This document shows positions 29,289 to 37,998 of a stretch of 64,000 bases of DNA, piece by piece. The DNA lies in the NCBI GenBank assembly GCA_905215345.1, contig CAJMPR010000017.1, positions 22,349-86,348 of the forward strand, read 5' to 3'. Positions within the stretch are counted from its first letter, which is position 1. Every line of letters starts with the position of its first letter. The notes beneath the pieces are model-generated. The model was not told the DNA's origin. It ran no database searches and saw only the letters and a list, made by a program, of their open reading frames with translations. The translations under genes were made by a program, and so were the position numbers. This DNA is from an uncultured bacterium (GTDB lineage Bacteria; Bacteroidota; Bacteroidia; Bacteroidales; Bacteroidaceae).

Positions 29289-29448
29289 ATTTTGCTCAGC
29301 ATTTTTTTGAGAGTTATTTTTGAGGATATTTATCTGTTTTTAAGAGGAGCATAGCGGGCTATGTGACGACTAAAAACGGGGAAACAGACCGAAAATAAAC
29401 TCAAAAAAAACTGAATAAAACATTTATGAGGAAAATTCAAACAGGCTC
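29277..29448. repeat. 172-bp element with terminal inverted repeats
   Basis: The ends are GAGCCTGTTTAAATTTT and, in reverse complement, GAGCCTGTTTGAATTTT. The inner part has no open frame and carries a GC-richer segment (ATAGCGGGCTATGTGACG). The flanking bases ATTTTA and TAAAAT extend the symmetry. The structure resembles a small non-autonomous mobile element. It supplies the stop codon of the reductase gene. Confidence 0.7.
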
Positions 29449-29474
29449 TTAAAATAGAGGCCGTCAATTTAAAA

Positions 29475-29517
29475 TAATAGGGTGATAACTGCATATCAAA
29501 GCGTTATCACCCTATTA
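29475..29517. repeat. 15-bp perfect inverted repeat
   Basis: Arms TAATAGGGTGATAAC and GTTATCACCCTATTA around a 13-nt spacer, upstream of the DUF4136 gene. There is no T-run directly after it. It may be an operator or a terminator for the reductase. Confidence 0.6.
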
Positions 29518-29642
29518 CTTTATCATATTTGTACATTTAACATATACCTTTTTGAACTTTTTATTTTTTATCTTGTTCTTTCTCAAAAGCCTAAGGTACC
29601 ATAGGGCAGGAATTTTTATTTAACCTAAACAATTATAGAAGT

Positions 29643-30296
29643 ATGAAGAAATTTATTCCCTTATTATTAGCGGTCTTCGCAGTTACATTTGTATCTTGCG
29701 AAAAAGACCCTGACATGGATAAACTGGACAACAAGTATCTGGTTTATACCAATTATGACAAGAAGGCAGACTTCAAAGCTTTCGAAACTTACTACTTACC
29801 AGATAGTATCCTCGTTATCGGCAACAGTAAAGATGCTGAATACTGGAAAGACGAAAGTGCACAAGAAATCCTCAACGCTTACGCTACTAACATGAATAAC
29901 CGTGGTTATGTCCGTACAGACGACCGCGAAGAAGCCGATCTCGGTTTGCAGGTTAGCTACGTAAGAAGTACTTATTACTTTACTGACTACGGACGGCCCG
30001 AATGGTGGTGGAACTATCCCGGTTACTGGGATGCTCCTTACTGGGGTAACTGGGGTGGATGGTATTACCCATACGCTGTAAACTATTCATATAGTACCGG
30101 TTCCTTCATCACCGAATTGTTGAACCTTGAAGCTCCTCAAGGGCAAAACGAGAAACTTCCTGTTCTGTGGACAAGTTATATGAGCGGATTGTTAAGTGGT
30201 TCGACTTCCGTGAATACAAAGATGGCTGTAGAAGGTGTAAACCAAGCATTTACACAATCTACTTATATTAACAGAATGAGCGGTCAGCCTAAATAA
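29643..30296 (+). CDS. DUF4136-like lipoprotein
   Basis: 217 residues, lipobox FVSC (Cys19). The N-terminal region YDKKADFKAFETYYLPDSI and the ILNAYATNMNNRGYVR block fit DUF4136 proteins, which are envelope lipoproteins of unknown function. The centre is rich in Trp, Tyr and Gly (PEWWWNYPGYWDAPYWGNW). It is followed 57 bp later by an outer-membrane barrel gene on the same strand, so the two may act together in the envelope. Confidence 0.8.
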   Translation: MKKFIPLLLAVFAVTFVSCEKDPDMDKLDNKYLVYTNYDKKADFKAFETYYLPDSILVIGNSKDAEYWKDESAQEILNAYATNMNNRGYVRTDDREEADLGLQVSYVRSTYYFTDYGRPEWWWNYPGYWDAPYWGNWGGWYYPYAVNYSYSTGSFITELLNLEAPQGQNEKLPVLWTSYMSGLLSGSTSVNTKMAVEGVNQAFTQSTYINRMSGQPK

Positions 30297-30353
30297 AGAG
30301 TTAGCTTTTTATATACCTAAAAAAGCTGTTGAATTTATAAAACAAGAACAAGT

Positions 30354-30983
30354 ATGAAAACATTGAAATATATATCTTTGAGGGTACTGGCTATCGCCGC
30401 CCTTACTCTTGTCTTCGCCATGCCGGCAAAGGCACAAATGACCGATAACGGTTATGCCAACATCGATTGGCAATATAACTTCCCTTTAAGCAACAACTTT
30501 GCAGATAAAAGTAGTGGCTGGGGTATGAACTTTGAAGGTGGTTACTTCCTGACGCCAAACTTCGCATTAGGTGGATTCTTGGCTTATCATAGCAACCATG
30601 AATATTTTGGCCGTCAAACACTTCCCGTAGGTGAAGGTGGTAGCTTAACTACCGACCAGCAACATACTGTATTCCAGTTGCCTTTCGGTTTGGCATCCCG
30701 TTACCAATGGAATCGTGGCGGTACATTCCAACCCTATTTAGGAGTAAAACTCGGTACGCAATATGCACAGTTAAAATCTGATTTTAATGCTTTTGCTGCT
30801 CATACAAATACGTGGGGCTTCTATGTATCACCTGAAATCGGTTTAAATATTTACCCGTGGGCTTATGGTCCGGGCTTGCATTTCGCAGCTTATTACAGCT
30901 ACGGAACAAACAAAGGTGATCTCTTAACTTACAGCGTAGACGGTTTGAGTAACTTTGGCCTGCGTGTGGGTATCGCATTCTAA
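30354..30983 (+). CDS. Outer-membrane beta-barrel protein (OmpW/porin-like)
   Basis: 209 residues with a signal peptide ending PAKAQ. The mature part alternates hydrophobic and polar residues in barrel strands (GWGMNFEGGYFLTPNFALGG, FQPYLGVKLGTQYAQL) and ends with SNFGLRVGIAF, an outer-membrane insertion signal. Function is unknown; small eight-stranded barrels of this kind are common in Bacteroides. It probably forms a unit with the DUF4136 gene. Confidence 0.8.
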   Translation: MKTLKYISLRVLAIAALTLVFAMPAKAQMTDNGYANIDWQYNFPLSNNFADKSSGWGMNFEGGYFLTPNFALGGFLAYHSNHEYFGRQTLPVGEGGSLTTDQQHTVFQLPFGLASRYQWNRGGTFQPYLGVKLGTQYAQLKSDFNAFAAHTNTWGFYVSPEIGLNIYPWAYGPGLHFAAYYSYGTNKGDLLTYSVDGLSNFGLRVGIAF

Positions 30984-31040
30984 CAAAACACACCTAAAGT
31001 TTAACAGAGATAATTTAATTGTTTCAAGACACAAAAGGAG

Positions 31041-31072
31041 AGAGCCGGTTCTGCAATGACAGAATCGGCTCT
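31041..31072 (+). terminator. Rho-independent terminator after the barrel gene
   Basis: Stem arms AGAGCCGGTTCTG and CAGAATCGGCTCT (one G-T pair) with a 6-nt loop, followed by a T-run (31072-31076). Confidence 0.88.
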
Positions 31073-31131
31073 TTTTAGTTTAGACTTGAAAGGTTATGAG
31101 ATTTTTAATTGAACGGTTATGAATTCCCCCT

Positions 31132-34100
31132 TTACTTCGAAACACCATTGATAAGGCTCTGATACATCACTTCCTGTATCCGTTCACGAATATCCAGTTT
31201 CTGCAATTTCGTATTCCATACATCCGGATAAATCCGATTGCTGAGGAATACATAAACCAAACCATTATCCGGGTCTACCCATGCACAAGTTCCTGTAAAA
31301 CCGGTATGACCGTATACAGAAGCCGGAGCAGAAGGGGCACAAGGACTGTTCTTAGGATTTTGCGCATCCGGTTTATCGAAGCCCAATCCGCGGCGGCTCA
31401 TCTTGGAAACCGTAGTAGTAAAAAGTTTACAGGTTTCCTTGCTCAAATAACGCTTCCCATCCAATTCTCCATCGTTCAGCAACATCTGATATACACGCGC
31501 CACTTCTTCAGCCGTAGAGAACAATCCCGCATTACCGGAGATTCCACCTTGGAAAGCGGCAGATTCATCGTGTACAAATCCCTGCAAAACCGTCTTTCGT
31601 AAGAACGGGTCGATGGAAGAAGGCACGATTTCAGCCTTTGGCAAAGAGCGCAAAGGTAAATAGCCGGTTCGTTTCAGCCCCATCGGAGTATAAAATTCCT
31701 GGGCGAGATACTTATCCATCGACATTCCCGTACGAGCCTCAACCAATTGCTGCAACAAGATAAAACCTACGCAGCTATAACGATACCGCTTGTCCTTTAA
31801 AGGAGTATCGGCAATCTTTTGGAGGTATTCTTTCTTAAAGGACTTATTTAACCAAAGACTGTCACTCACCTGCAAAGTACATTCCGCCGTACGCACCTTT
31901 GAAGTCAGGCCGGTACGAAAACGGAACTTCGGGTTAGCCCATGTCTGCTGCCCGATGCGCATTGGATGCTCCTTATCGGGTTTTCCTTTAAATAATGTAC
32001 CACGGTAACTATTCTTGTCGATAGCGTCCTGATAAAACAGCAGAGTAGAAGGAAGCCCCGACTGATGGAATAACAACTCGCTCACCGTTATATTACGTTT
32101 ATCCGTATCTTGCAAGAAAGGAAGATAATCTGATACACGGTCAGTCAAGTTCAGGCGTCCTTTATCGTAGAGTTTCATCACAGCCAGCAGAGTGGCGGTG
32201 GTCTTCGTCAGAGAAGCAATATCATAAACATCCGTCGGTTCTACGGGAGTAGCCTGTTTGTCCGCAGCAGCTTTCCATGTATGCGAACCGAATGCCTTGT
32301 TATACATTTCCCTGCCATCTTTCAGGACTACAACCTGGCAACCCGGGTAAGCTCCTTCGCGGATACCTTCTTGAACAATCGTGTCAATCCGTGCCAAAAT
32401 GCGGGAACTCATTCCATGCTCGTCGGGAACAAAACGCGGTTCTGTCTGCGGACCGAGAGTCAGCCCTTCCCCAATCGTAAACAGGCCGCCGATACTGGCC
32501 GAAAGCCTACCATCCGCCGTAGCATCCGCATAAAGTATCCGGGCTACCTGCCGCTGTACTTCATCGTCGGAAGAATGAGCCAGGATTACCGCTTCGGAAG
32601 CCGAAACACCCCGATGTATCTGCAATATCTGTTTACCGGGGATAAAGAACAAATAGATAACCGGAACATCGGGTGCAAACTCCGCGAAGAAAGATTGGTA
32701 AGGAGCAAGACGATGCTCGGTTACACATACCAGAATACGTTTATAATGCGATAATTTCTCTTTCAACGCTTTGCGTTCAGTCTCCGGCAGTTCCTTTCCC
32801 AACTGAAATTCAACCGGATGTGTATATTCGGAAAGCTGTTTGATAAAAGGTTGTATCTCCGTCACCGGGCCTACATTCAAGACTGCCACATCTTTCACGG
32901 CCGGGTCCAGCGGCAATACCTCCGTTGCATTCCCCAATACGGTAATGGCCGCCATATTCAAACGGCGAATCAAGTCACGGGTATGGGCAGTATTAATGCG
33001 GGTTCCCAAACCGGAAAGCCGTATCATCGGTTTCTTGTTCAACCCGAGGGCGTACTTATACGTCAACACCTTTCGGCATTTCTCTTCAATGGTCTGTTCA
33101 GCCAGTTCACCGCGTTTCACCGCATCTATTACCGCTTCCACCTCTTCCTTGATACGGCGGGGAACGAGCAATAAGTCATTGCCCGCTTTCAGAGCTTTCA
33201 GACAGAGCGATTCATTCTCCGATACTCCTTTCATGGCCAGAGCATCGGTAAAGATAAGCCCCTGAAACTTCAACTCACGCATCAGCAAGTCATATACGAC
33301 ATTACGGGAAAGCGAAGAAGGCAGTCCGCTTCTTTCTTCAAAAATGGGAACTTCCAGATGTCCCACCATAATACCGCTCACCCCCGCCTGAATCGCTTTC
33401 CTGAACGGATACAACTCCACACTGTCTAGACGTTCCCTGGTAAAAGGAAGAGTGGGAAGCGCATGATGCGAATCCACGTCCGTATCCCCATGTCCGGGAA
33501 AATGCTTGGAGACTGAAAGTACTCCACCCTCTTCCAGTCCGGTGGCATAAGCAATCACTTTATTCGCCACATTCACCGGACTTTCTCCAAACGAGCGGGT
33601 ATTGATAACGGGATTGTGCGGGTTGATATTCACGTCCGCTACGGGAGCAAAGTTCACTTGCACCCCCAGTTCACGACATTGGCGCGCCATTTCGCAACCG
33701 TATTCATAAAGCAGGCTATCGTTCCTGATACAGCCCAACACCATATTTTTAGGAAAGACCGGTGTACCCCGCAAGCGCATGGACAATCCCCATTCACCGT
33801 CAAAAGTAATCAGCAACGGAATGTCCGCCATACGCTGGGCTTCATTCGTCAGCATTGCCTGGTTCTGCAACGAGCCGCCGGAGAAGAGCAAACCGCCAAC
33901 CTTATAATCCTCGACGACTTTCCGCAACAACTCCTTATTACGTTTATCGGGATGCGGGGCTATCGTATAAATAAAAAGCTGTCCTACACGTTCTTTCAAA
34001 CTCAATTTCTCCATTACAGAATCCACCCACTGCCGACACCGCGCATCTTCTTCGACGGTTCTAAACAACAATGGTTCTACAGGCTCTATGGGGGTGGGCG

Positions 34101-34182
34101 GTACAGGACGATGTTTCGCATCGGATGCAAAACGTCCGCAACACCCTACTATAATCAGAACAAATAGCAACAGTCTTTTCAT
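31132..34182 (-). CDS. GH3 (NagZ-like)/serine beta-lactamase-family fusion lipoprotein
   Basis: 1016 residues. The N-terminal half (about 45-400) is a GH3 domain with the NagZ motif KHFPGHGDTDVDSH, suggesting beta-N-acetylglucosaminidase activity on peptidoglycan fragments. The C-terminal half (about 600-1000) is a class-C beta-lactamase/esterase domain with the SxxK motif SLTKT and GHTGFTG. The expected Tyr-x-Asn motif reads Tyr-Ser-Cys (RYSCVGF). Such fusions occur in Bacteroides and may combine glycosidase and peptidase or esterase steps of cell-wall recycling. The start is a lipoprotein-like signal (MKRLLLFVLIIVGCC). It ends the unit after the two nucleotidase genes (3 bp gap). Confidence 0.88.
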   Translation of the reverse strand: MKRLLLFVLIIVGCCGRFASDAKHRPVPPTPIEPVEPLLFRTVEEDARCRQWVDSVMEKLSLKERVGQLFIYTIAPHPDKRNKELLRKVVEDYKVGGLLFSGGSLQNQAMLTNEAQRMADIPLLITFDGEWGLSMRLRGTPVFPKNMVLGCIRNDSLLYEYGCEMARQCRELGVQVNFAPVADVNINPHNPVINTRSFGESPVNVANKVIAYATGLEEGGVLSVSKHFPGHGDTDVDSHHALPTLPFTRERLDSVELYPFRKAIQAGVSGIMVGHLEVPIFEERSGLPSSLSRNVVYDLLMRELKFQGLIFTDALAMKGVSENESLCLKALKAGNDLLLVPRRIKEEVEAVIDAVKRGELAEQTIEEKCRKVLTYKYALGLNKKPMIRLSGLGTRINTAHTRDLIRRLNMAAITVLGNATEVLPLDPAVKDVAVLNVGPVTEIQPFIKQLSEYTHPVEFQLGKELPETERKALKEKLSHYKRILVCVTEHRLAPYQSFFAEFAPDVPVIYLFFIPGKQILQIHRGVSASEAVILAHSSDDEVQRQVARILYADATADGRLSASIGGLFTIGEGLTLGPQTEPRFVPDEHGMSSRILARIDTIVQEGIREGAYPGCQVVVLKDGREMYNKAFGSHTWKAAADKQATPVEPTDVYDIASLTKTTATLLAVMKLYDKGRLNLTDRVSDYLPFLQDTDKRNITVSELLFHQSGLPSTLLFYQDAIDKNSYRGTLFKGKPDKEHPMRIGQQTWANPKFRFRTGLTSKVRTAECTLQVSDSLWLNKSFKKEYLQKIADTPLKDKRYRYSCVGFILLQQLVEARTGMSMDKYLAQEFYTPMGLKRTGYLPLRSLPKAEIVPSSIDPFLRKTVLQGFVHDESAAFQGGISGNAGLFSTAEEVARVYQMLLNDGELDGKRYLSKETCKLFTTTVSKMSRRGLGFDKPDAQNPKNSPCAPSAPASVYGHTGFTGTCAWVDPDNGLVYVFLSNRIYPDVWNTKLQKLDIRERIQEVMYQSLINGVSK

Positions 34183-34185
34183 CTA

Positions 34186-35031
34186 CTACTCCTCAGTCAA
34201 CGTCAAATCCAACTCTCCTACATAAATTCCACTTTTACCGGTATGAAGCAACGGAACACTCTTTCCCGCCGCATTCAAATAGACAACCGGTTTATCCATA
34301 AACGTGTGGGAATGCCCACCCAGAATAATATCAATGCCCTTTGTTTCGGCAACCAGCTTTTCATCACAAGCTCCGCTCCTACTACGGAAACCAAGATGAG
34401 AAAGACAGATAACGACATCACAGTTTTCCTTATTATTTAATAAGTCGGCCATTTCCTGTGCCACCGCAATGGGGTCGTTATAGACAATGCCCTCGCACTT
34501 ATCGGCTTGAACCAGTCCTTCCATCTTCGGGGCCAATCCGAACACTCCTATTTTTATCCCGTCGCGTTTCATCACGATATACGGCTTTACAAGACCTTCG
34601 AGTACGGTTCCGGTTACGTCATAATTGGAACAAACCACCGGAAAGTTCGCCATACGGAACAAGCGTGCCATATTATCCAGACCGAAATCAAACTCATGGT
34701 TACCGATAGTCATGGCATCATAGCCCATGAGGTTCATCATCTTCACTTCCACCTCACCCTCGAAAAGGTTATAGTATGGAGTTCCCTGCGAAATATCACC
34801 GCAATCGAAAAGCAACACATCCGGATGCTTGCTACGAAAGTCTTTCACAAAGGTGGCGCGGCGCACCGTTCCACCCATACCGGCATATTGGTCGGCAGCA
34901 TGCTTGTCGATAGGTTCGATACGGCTATGCGTATCACTTGTTTGCAAAATGGTTATTTGTTTGGTTTGCTGTGCAGATGCCGCAAATATCAGGCAAAACG
35001 CCAACAAGCAATATATAGATATACGTTTCAT
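34186..35031 (-). CDS. 5'-nucleotidase metallophosphoesterase half
   Basis: 281 residues, signal peptide ending ASAQQ. The calcineurin-like metal-site blocks of UshA-type enzymes are all present: ILQTSDTHSRIEP, FDCGDISQG, IGNHEFDFG, ICLSHLGFR and LGGHSHTF. The catalytic domain stands alone; the substrate-specificity domain is encoded by the adjacent upstream gene (25 bp away). Together they would hydrolyse nucleotides in the periplasm. Confidence 0.92.
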   Translation of the reverse strand: MKRISIYCLLAFCLIFAASAQQTKQITILQTSDTHSRIEPIDKHAADQYAGMGGTVRRATFVKDFRSKHPDVLLFDCGDISQGTPYYNLFEGEVEVKMMNLMGYDAMTIGNHEFDFGLDNMARLFRMANFPVVCSNYDVTGTVLEGLVKPYIVMKRDGIKIGVFGLAPKMEGLVQADKCEGIVYNDPIAVAQEMADLLNNKENCDVVICLSHLGFRSRSGACDEKLVAETKGIDIILGGHSHTFMDKPVVYLNAAGKSVPLLHTGKSGIYVGELDLTLTEE

Positions 35032-35056
35032 CTATTCCCTGTTTTAAAGTTCAATC

Positions 35057-35827
35057 TTAGTTTTCTACAGTGACTCTTCCTTCCATACGGGAAGTAATCT
35101 TCTTTCCTTTTGCAGTCTGTTGTTTTACATATTGCATAAACAGGCCACGCAGTGTCGCACCGTCCGGGCAAACCCGTTTTTCAGCCTGACTCAAAGCAAT
35201 CATACCGTCATTTCCATCTGCCAGATAGTCGATGGTGGCAACCGTATACAGCTTGTCGCTCTCAACCGGCTTACCTGCAACGGTAGCTTGCACCAGTTTG
35301 CCGTCTTTGGTAATCTGCATTTTCACGCCACTGATTCCTTCACCGCCACGGGCAGCGATATTCTCAAACAAGCCATGCAAATAAGCGCCTTTCAATGTCA
35401 CTACACACAAAGAATTCTCAAACGGCAATATTTCATAGATATTACCGCAAGTAATAGGTCCTTCGGTCAATACATTACGTAAACCACCCATGTTGACAAG
35501 TCCCATATCCGCCGGTTTACCTATCACTTCTACAGCAGCATCTCGCAGAACATCTGCCACCAAGTTGGAAAGAAGGCTTTCGGGAGCGCCTTTGTCCATT
35601 GACATTTCCGCGGTTCCCACCACCTGGTACATCATGCTGTCTATCTTTGCCTTATAGGGTGCAAGCAGAGCTACCGCTTCGGCATCGGGATTTACATCAT
35701 AAGTGGAATCTATGGGCTGCATACGTCCTTCCACTTTTGTCACTTCATAAGACGGACGACAGGATGTCAACAAAAACATCGTGCCTAACACCGCTCCTGA
35801 AATGAATTTCAGAGTTCTCTTTTCCAT
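35057..35827 (-). CDS. 5'-nucleotidase C-terminal (substrate-binding) half, lipoprotein
   Basis: 256 residues, lipobox LTSC (Cys23). It matches the C-terminal domain of UshA-like nucleotidases: ESLLSNLVADVLRDAA, VNMGGLRNVLTEGPIT, IYEILPFENSLCVVTLKG and YTVATIDYLADGNDGM. It precedes the metallophosphoesterase half, so domain order in the operon is reversed relative to the fused enzyme. Each half has its own export signal, so this is a stable split and not a frameshift. Confidence 0.9.
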   Translation of the reverse strand: MEKRTLKFISGAVLGTMFLLTSCRPSYEVTKVEGRMQPIDSTYDVNPDAEAVALLAPYKAKIDSMMYQVVGTAEMSMDKGAPESLLSNLVADVLRDAAVEVIGKPADMGLVNMGGLRNVLTEGPITCGNIYEILPFENSLCVVTLKGAYLHGLFENIAARGGEGISGVKMQITKDGKLVQATVAGKPVESDKLYTVATIDYLADGNDGMIALSQAEKRVCPDGATLRGLFMQYVKQQTAKGKKITSRMEGRVTVEN

Positions 35828-35931
35828 GCTTTTTATTTTAAATTGCTACAAATATACTTTTCTTTTGCTTGAATCCCAAAGAGGAAATCGTTTTTCTTTC
35901 GTACCCGGATAAAAGAAAAAACACGTATATC

Positions 35932-35962
35932 TTTGTCAATCAAAAGAAAAAAACTACCTTTG
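35932..35962 (+). promoter_or_regulatory. Bacteroides housekeeping promoter of rplS
   Basis: TTTG (35932-35935), 19 bp, then TACCTTTG (35955-35962), an exact fit to the -33/-7 pattern TTTG-N19-TAnnTTTG. The leader to rplS would be about 85 nt. Confidence 0.85.
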
Positions 35963-36051
35963 CCCCGCTTTCGCGCAATCGCTGTCAGGACACCACGAGA
36001 GAAGCCTGGTATGTTGCGTTGTAACGATCAAACAATTTAATAAGTAAAACA

Positions 36052-36405
36052 ATGGATTTCATTAAAATTGCAGAAGAAGCATTTGCTACCGGCAAACAAC
36101 ACCCGAGCTTCAAGGCAGGTGACACTGTTACCGTAGCATATCGTATCATCGAGGGTAACAAAGAACGTGTACAGTTGTACCGTGGCGTTGTTATCAAAAT
36201 TTCCGGTCATGGCGACAAGAAGCGTTTCACAGTACGCAAAATGTCCGGTACTATTGGTGTAGAGCGTATTTTCCCGATTGAATCACCGGCTATCGACAAC
36301 ATCGAAGTGAACAAAGTGGGTAAAGTTCGTCGCGCTAAATTGTACTATCTGCGTGCTCTTACCGGTAAGAAAGCAAGAATTAAAGAAAAAAGAGTTAACG
36401 GTTAA
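36052..36405 (+). CDS. rplS: 50S ribosomal protein L19
   Basis: 117 residues, full length. It contains FKAGDTVTVAYRIIEGNKER, QLYRGVVIKISG and the family block GVERIFPIESPAIDNIEV, ending KARIKEKRVNG. L19 lies at the interface of the two ribosomal subunits. It is a single gene with its own promoter and terminator. Confidence 0.99.
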   Translation: MDFIKIAEEAFATGKQHPSFKAGDTVTVAYRIIEGNKERVQLYRGVVIKISGHGDKKRFTVRKMSGTIGVERIFPIESPAIDNIEVNKVGKVRRAKLYYLRALTGKKARIKEKRVNG

Positions 36406-36426
36406 TCCAAACTCCTATTTCGAAAT

Positions 36427-36462
36427 AAAAAAGGGAAGCCGATTCGTTGGTTTCCCTTTTTT
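36427..36462 (+). terminator. Rho-independent terminator of rplS
   Basis: A-rich left arm AAAAAAGGGAAGCC, 8-nt loop, and right arm GGTTTCCCTTTTTT, 21 bp after the stop codon. The A/T symmetry lets it work in both directions. Confidence 0.9.
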
Positions 36463-36602
36463 ATTATCCCCTCCGATACTCTTATGGTATTCCATAAGCA
36501 AGAGCATCCCCGTGAGGGACAGGAAAAGATTTCTCATCAACCAAGCATAGGAAAAAAAACCGAAGCAGGCAACTATCGGCAGCCCACTGCGGCTCCCTGT
36601 TA

Positions 36603-36708
36603 TTCTCATCGTAGTGGAAAGATTTTCTCAACGTGGTGAGAATTTTTTCTCAAAGCGGTGAGAATATATTCTCAACATGGTGAGAAAGTTTTCTCACTAT
36701 GATGAGAA
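36603..36708. repeat. Array of 22-bp units with the palindrome TTCTCA-N6-TGAGAA
   Basis: Four good units start at 36625, 36647, 36669 and 36691, exactly 22 bp apart. Each is TTCTCA, six variable bases, TGAGAA, and the units are separated by 4 bp. A degenerate fifth unit starts one period earlier (36603). Because units abut, TGAGAA-N4-TTCTCA palindromes also form between neighbours, so two mutually exclusive sets of hairpins are possible. The array lies in the convergent gap between rplS and the ROK kinase and has no coding potential. Function unknown. Confidence 0.85.
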
Positions 36709-36779
36709 AATAAAGAATGTCCGAACGCCTATATGAGCTACCTGTTTCATTCAATGCTACCCGACCCATAAACAAAAAA

Positions 36780-36811
36780 GAAGCGACATCAAAACTTGTT
36801 GATGCCGCTTC
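36780..36811 (-). terminator. Terminator of the ROK kinase gene
   Basis: Arms GAAGCGACATCAA and TTGATGCCGCTTC (one mismatch) with a 6-nt loop, followed on the minus strand by TTTTTTGTTT. It lies 29 bp past the kinase stop. Confidence 0.85.
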
Positions 36812-36840
36812 CATACCTTTATTAAATTCACTAACTGGTT

Positions 36841-37821
36841 TTATCTGATATCTCTCAATTCCCAGCCCAATGCGCTGGCACCTAAGACAGCAGCATCGGA
36901 ATCCTTCAATTCGGATACCAGCAATTTGGTTTTACCTTTATAAATAGTCAGAACATTGTCATCGATTGCTTTCTGAATAGGCTTCATAATATAATCGCCC
37001 GACTTAGCCAAACCACCAAACAGCACAATTGCTTCAGGACTGGAGAATGCGATAAAATCCGCCAATGCCTCGCCCAGGATAGTGCCTGTAAAGTCAAATA
37101 TGTCTTGCGCAAGTTTATCACCTTGTACGGCTGCATCATATACATCTTTTGAAGTGATATTCTCGGCAGGGATAGCACGCAGCAAACTCGGTTCGGTACG
37201 GGCAGTCAGGAACTCACGTGCCGTACGTGCCACACCGGTAGCAGAGCAATACGTCTCCAAACAACCATGACGACCGCAACCGCAAAGACGACCGTTCTCA
37301 CGACGGATAATAACGTGACCCAATTCACCGGCAAAACCGTCATGTCCGTATACCATCTGTCCGTTAACCACAATACCGCTACCTACACCTGTACCCAGGG
37401 TAATCATGATAAAGTCTTTCATACCACGAGCAGCACCATAGGTCATTTCACCGATTCCGGCAGCATTAGCGTCATTGGTCAATGCAGTAGGGATACCCAA
37501 GCGTTCTTCAAACATGGCAGCCAAAGGAATTACTCCCTTCCATGGAAGGTTCGGAGCAAACTCAATGGTACCGCTATAATAGTTACCGTTAGGAGCACCG
37601 ATACCGATGCCTTTTATCTTATCCACACCACCATGAGCGATAATCAACGGAAGAAGATTTTTACACACTTCGTTTACATAATCGTCCGCCTGTTCATAAG
37701 CTCCGGTCTTTATGGAACCGCTCGCAATAATAGTTCCGCGCGCGTCTACAATGCCAAAGACAGTATTCGTACCGCCTATGTCAATACCCACTACATAGGG
37801 TTTTTCCATGTTTGAATTCAT
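36841..37821 (-). CDS. ROK-family sugar kinase (glucokinase type)
   Basis: 326 residues. ATP-binding VGIDIGGTNTVFGIVD at the N-terminus, catalytic Asp in LTNDANAAGIGE, and the ROK zinc block CGCGRHGCLETYCSATG. The ROK signature and the absence of a DNA-binding domain indicate a kinase, not a repressor; glucose or an amino sugar are likely substrates. It could phosphorylate glucose freed by the GH130 phosphorylase, but it is not in that operon. An alternative start is Met5 (MEKPYVVG). Confidence 0.92.
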   Translation of the reverse strand: MNSNMEKPYVVGIDIGGTNTVFGIVDARGTIIASGSIKTGAYEQADDYVNEVCKNLLPLIIAHGGVDKIKGIGIGAPNGNYYSGTIEFAPNLPWKGVIPLAAMFEERLGIPTALTNDANAAGIGEMTYGAARGMKDFIMITLGTGVGSGIVVNGQMVYGHDGFAGELGHVIIRRENGRLCGCGRHGCLETYCSATGVARTAREFLTARTEPSLLRAIPAENITSKDVYDAAVQGDKLAQDIFDFTGTILGEALADFIAFSSPEAIVLFGGLAKSGDYIMKPIQKAIDDNVLTIYKGKTKLLVSELKDSDAAVLGASALGWELRDIR

Positions 37822-37998
37822 GATATTTACTTTTGTTTAAAGGGTTAGTTAATAACATTAATGGTTACAAATTACACAAAGAAAAACGACACTGCAAAAT
37901 CTTTTTTTAAAAAACTTTGCTCCATTTGCAACTTTTCGTAACATTGTTGCGTCTAATAGTAAAAATTAATAAGAACAAAGCAATAAACAGGGAAAACC

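Noticed and set aside
34507..35073. Long plus-strand open frame of 188 codons
   Set aside because: It lies opposite the two nucleotidase genes, whose motifs are clear, and has no recognisable protein features.
36603..36708. Possible CRISPR array (regular repeats with short spacers)
   Set aside because: The period is only 22 bp, the gaps are 4 bp, repeats are internally palindromic, and no cas genes are near.
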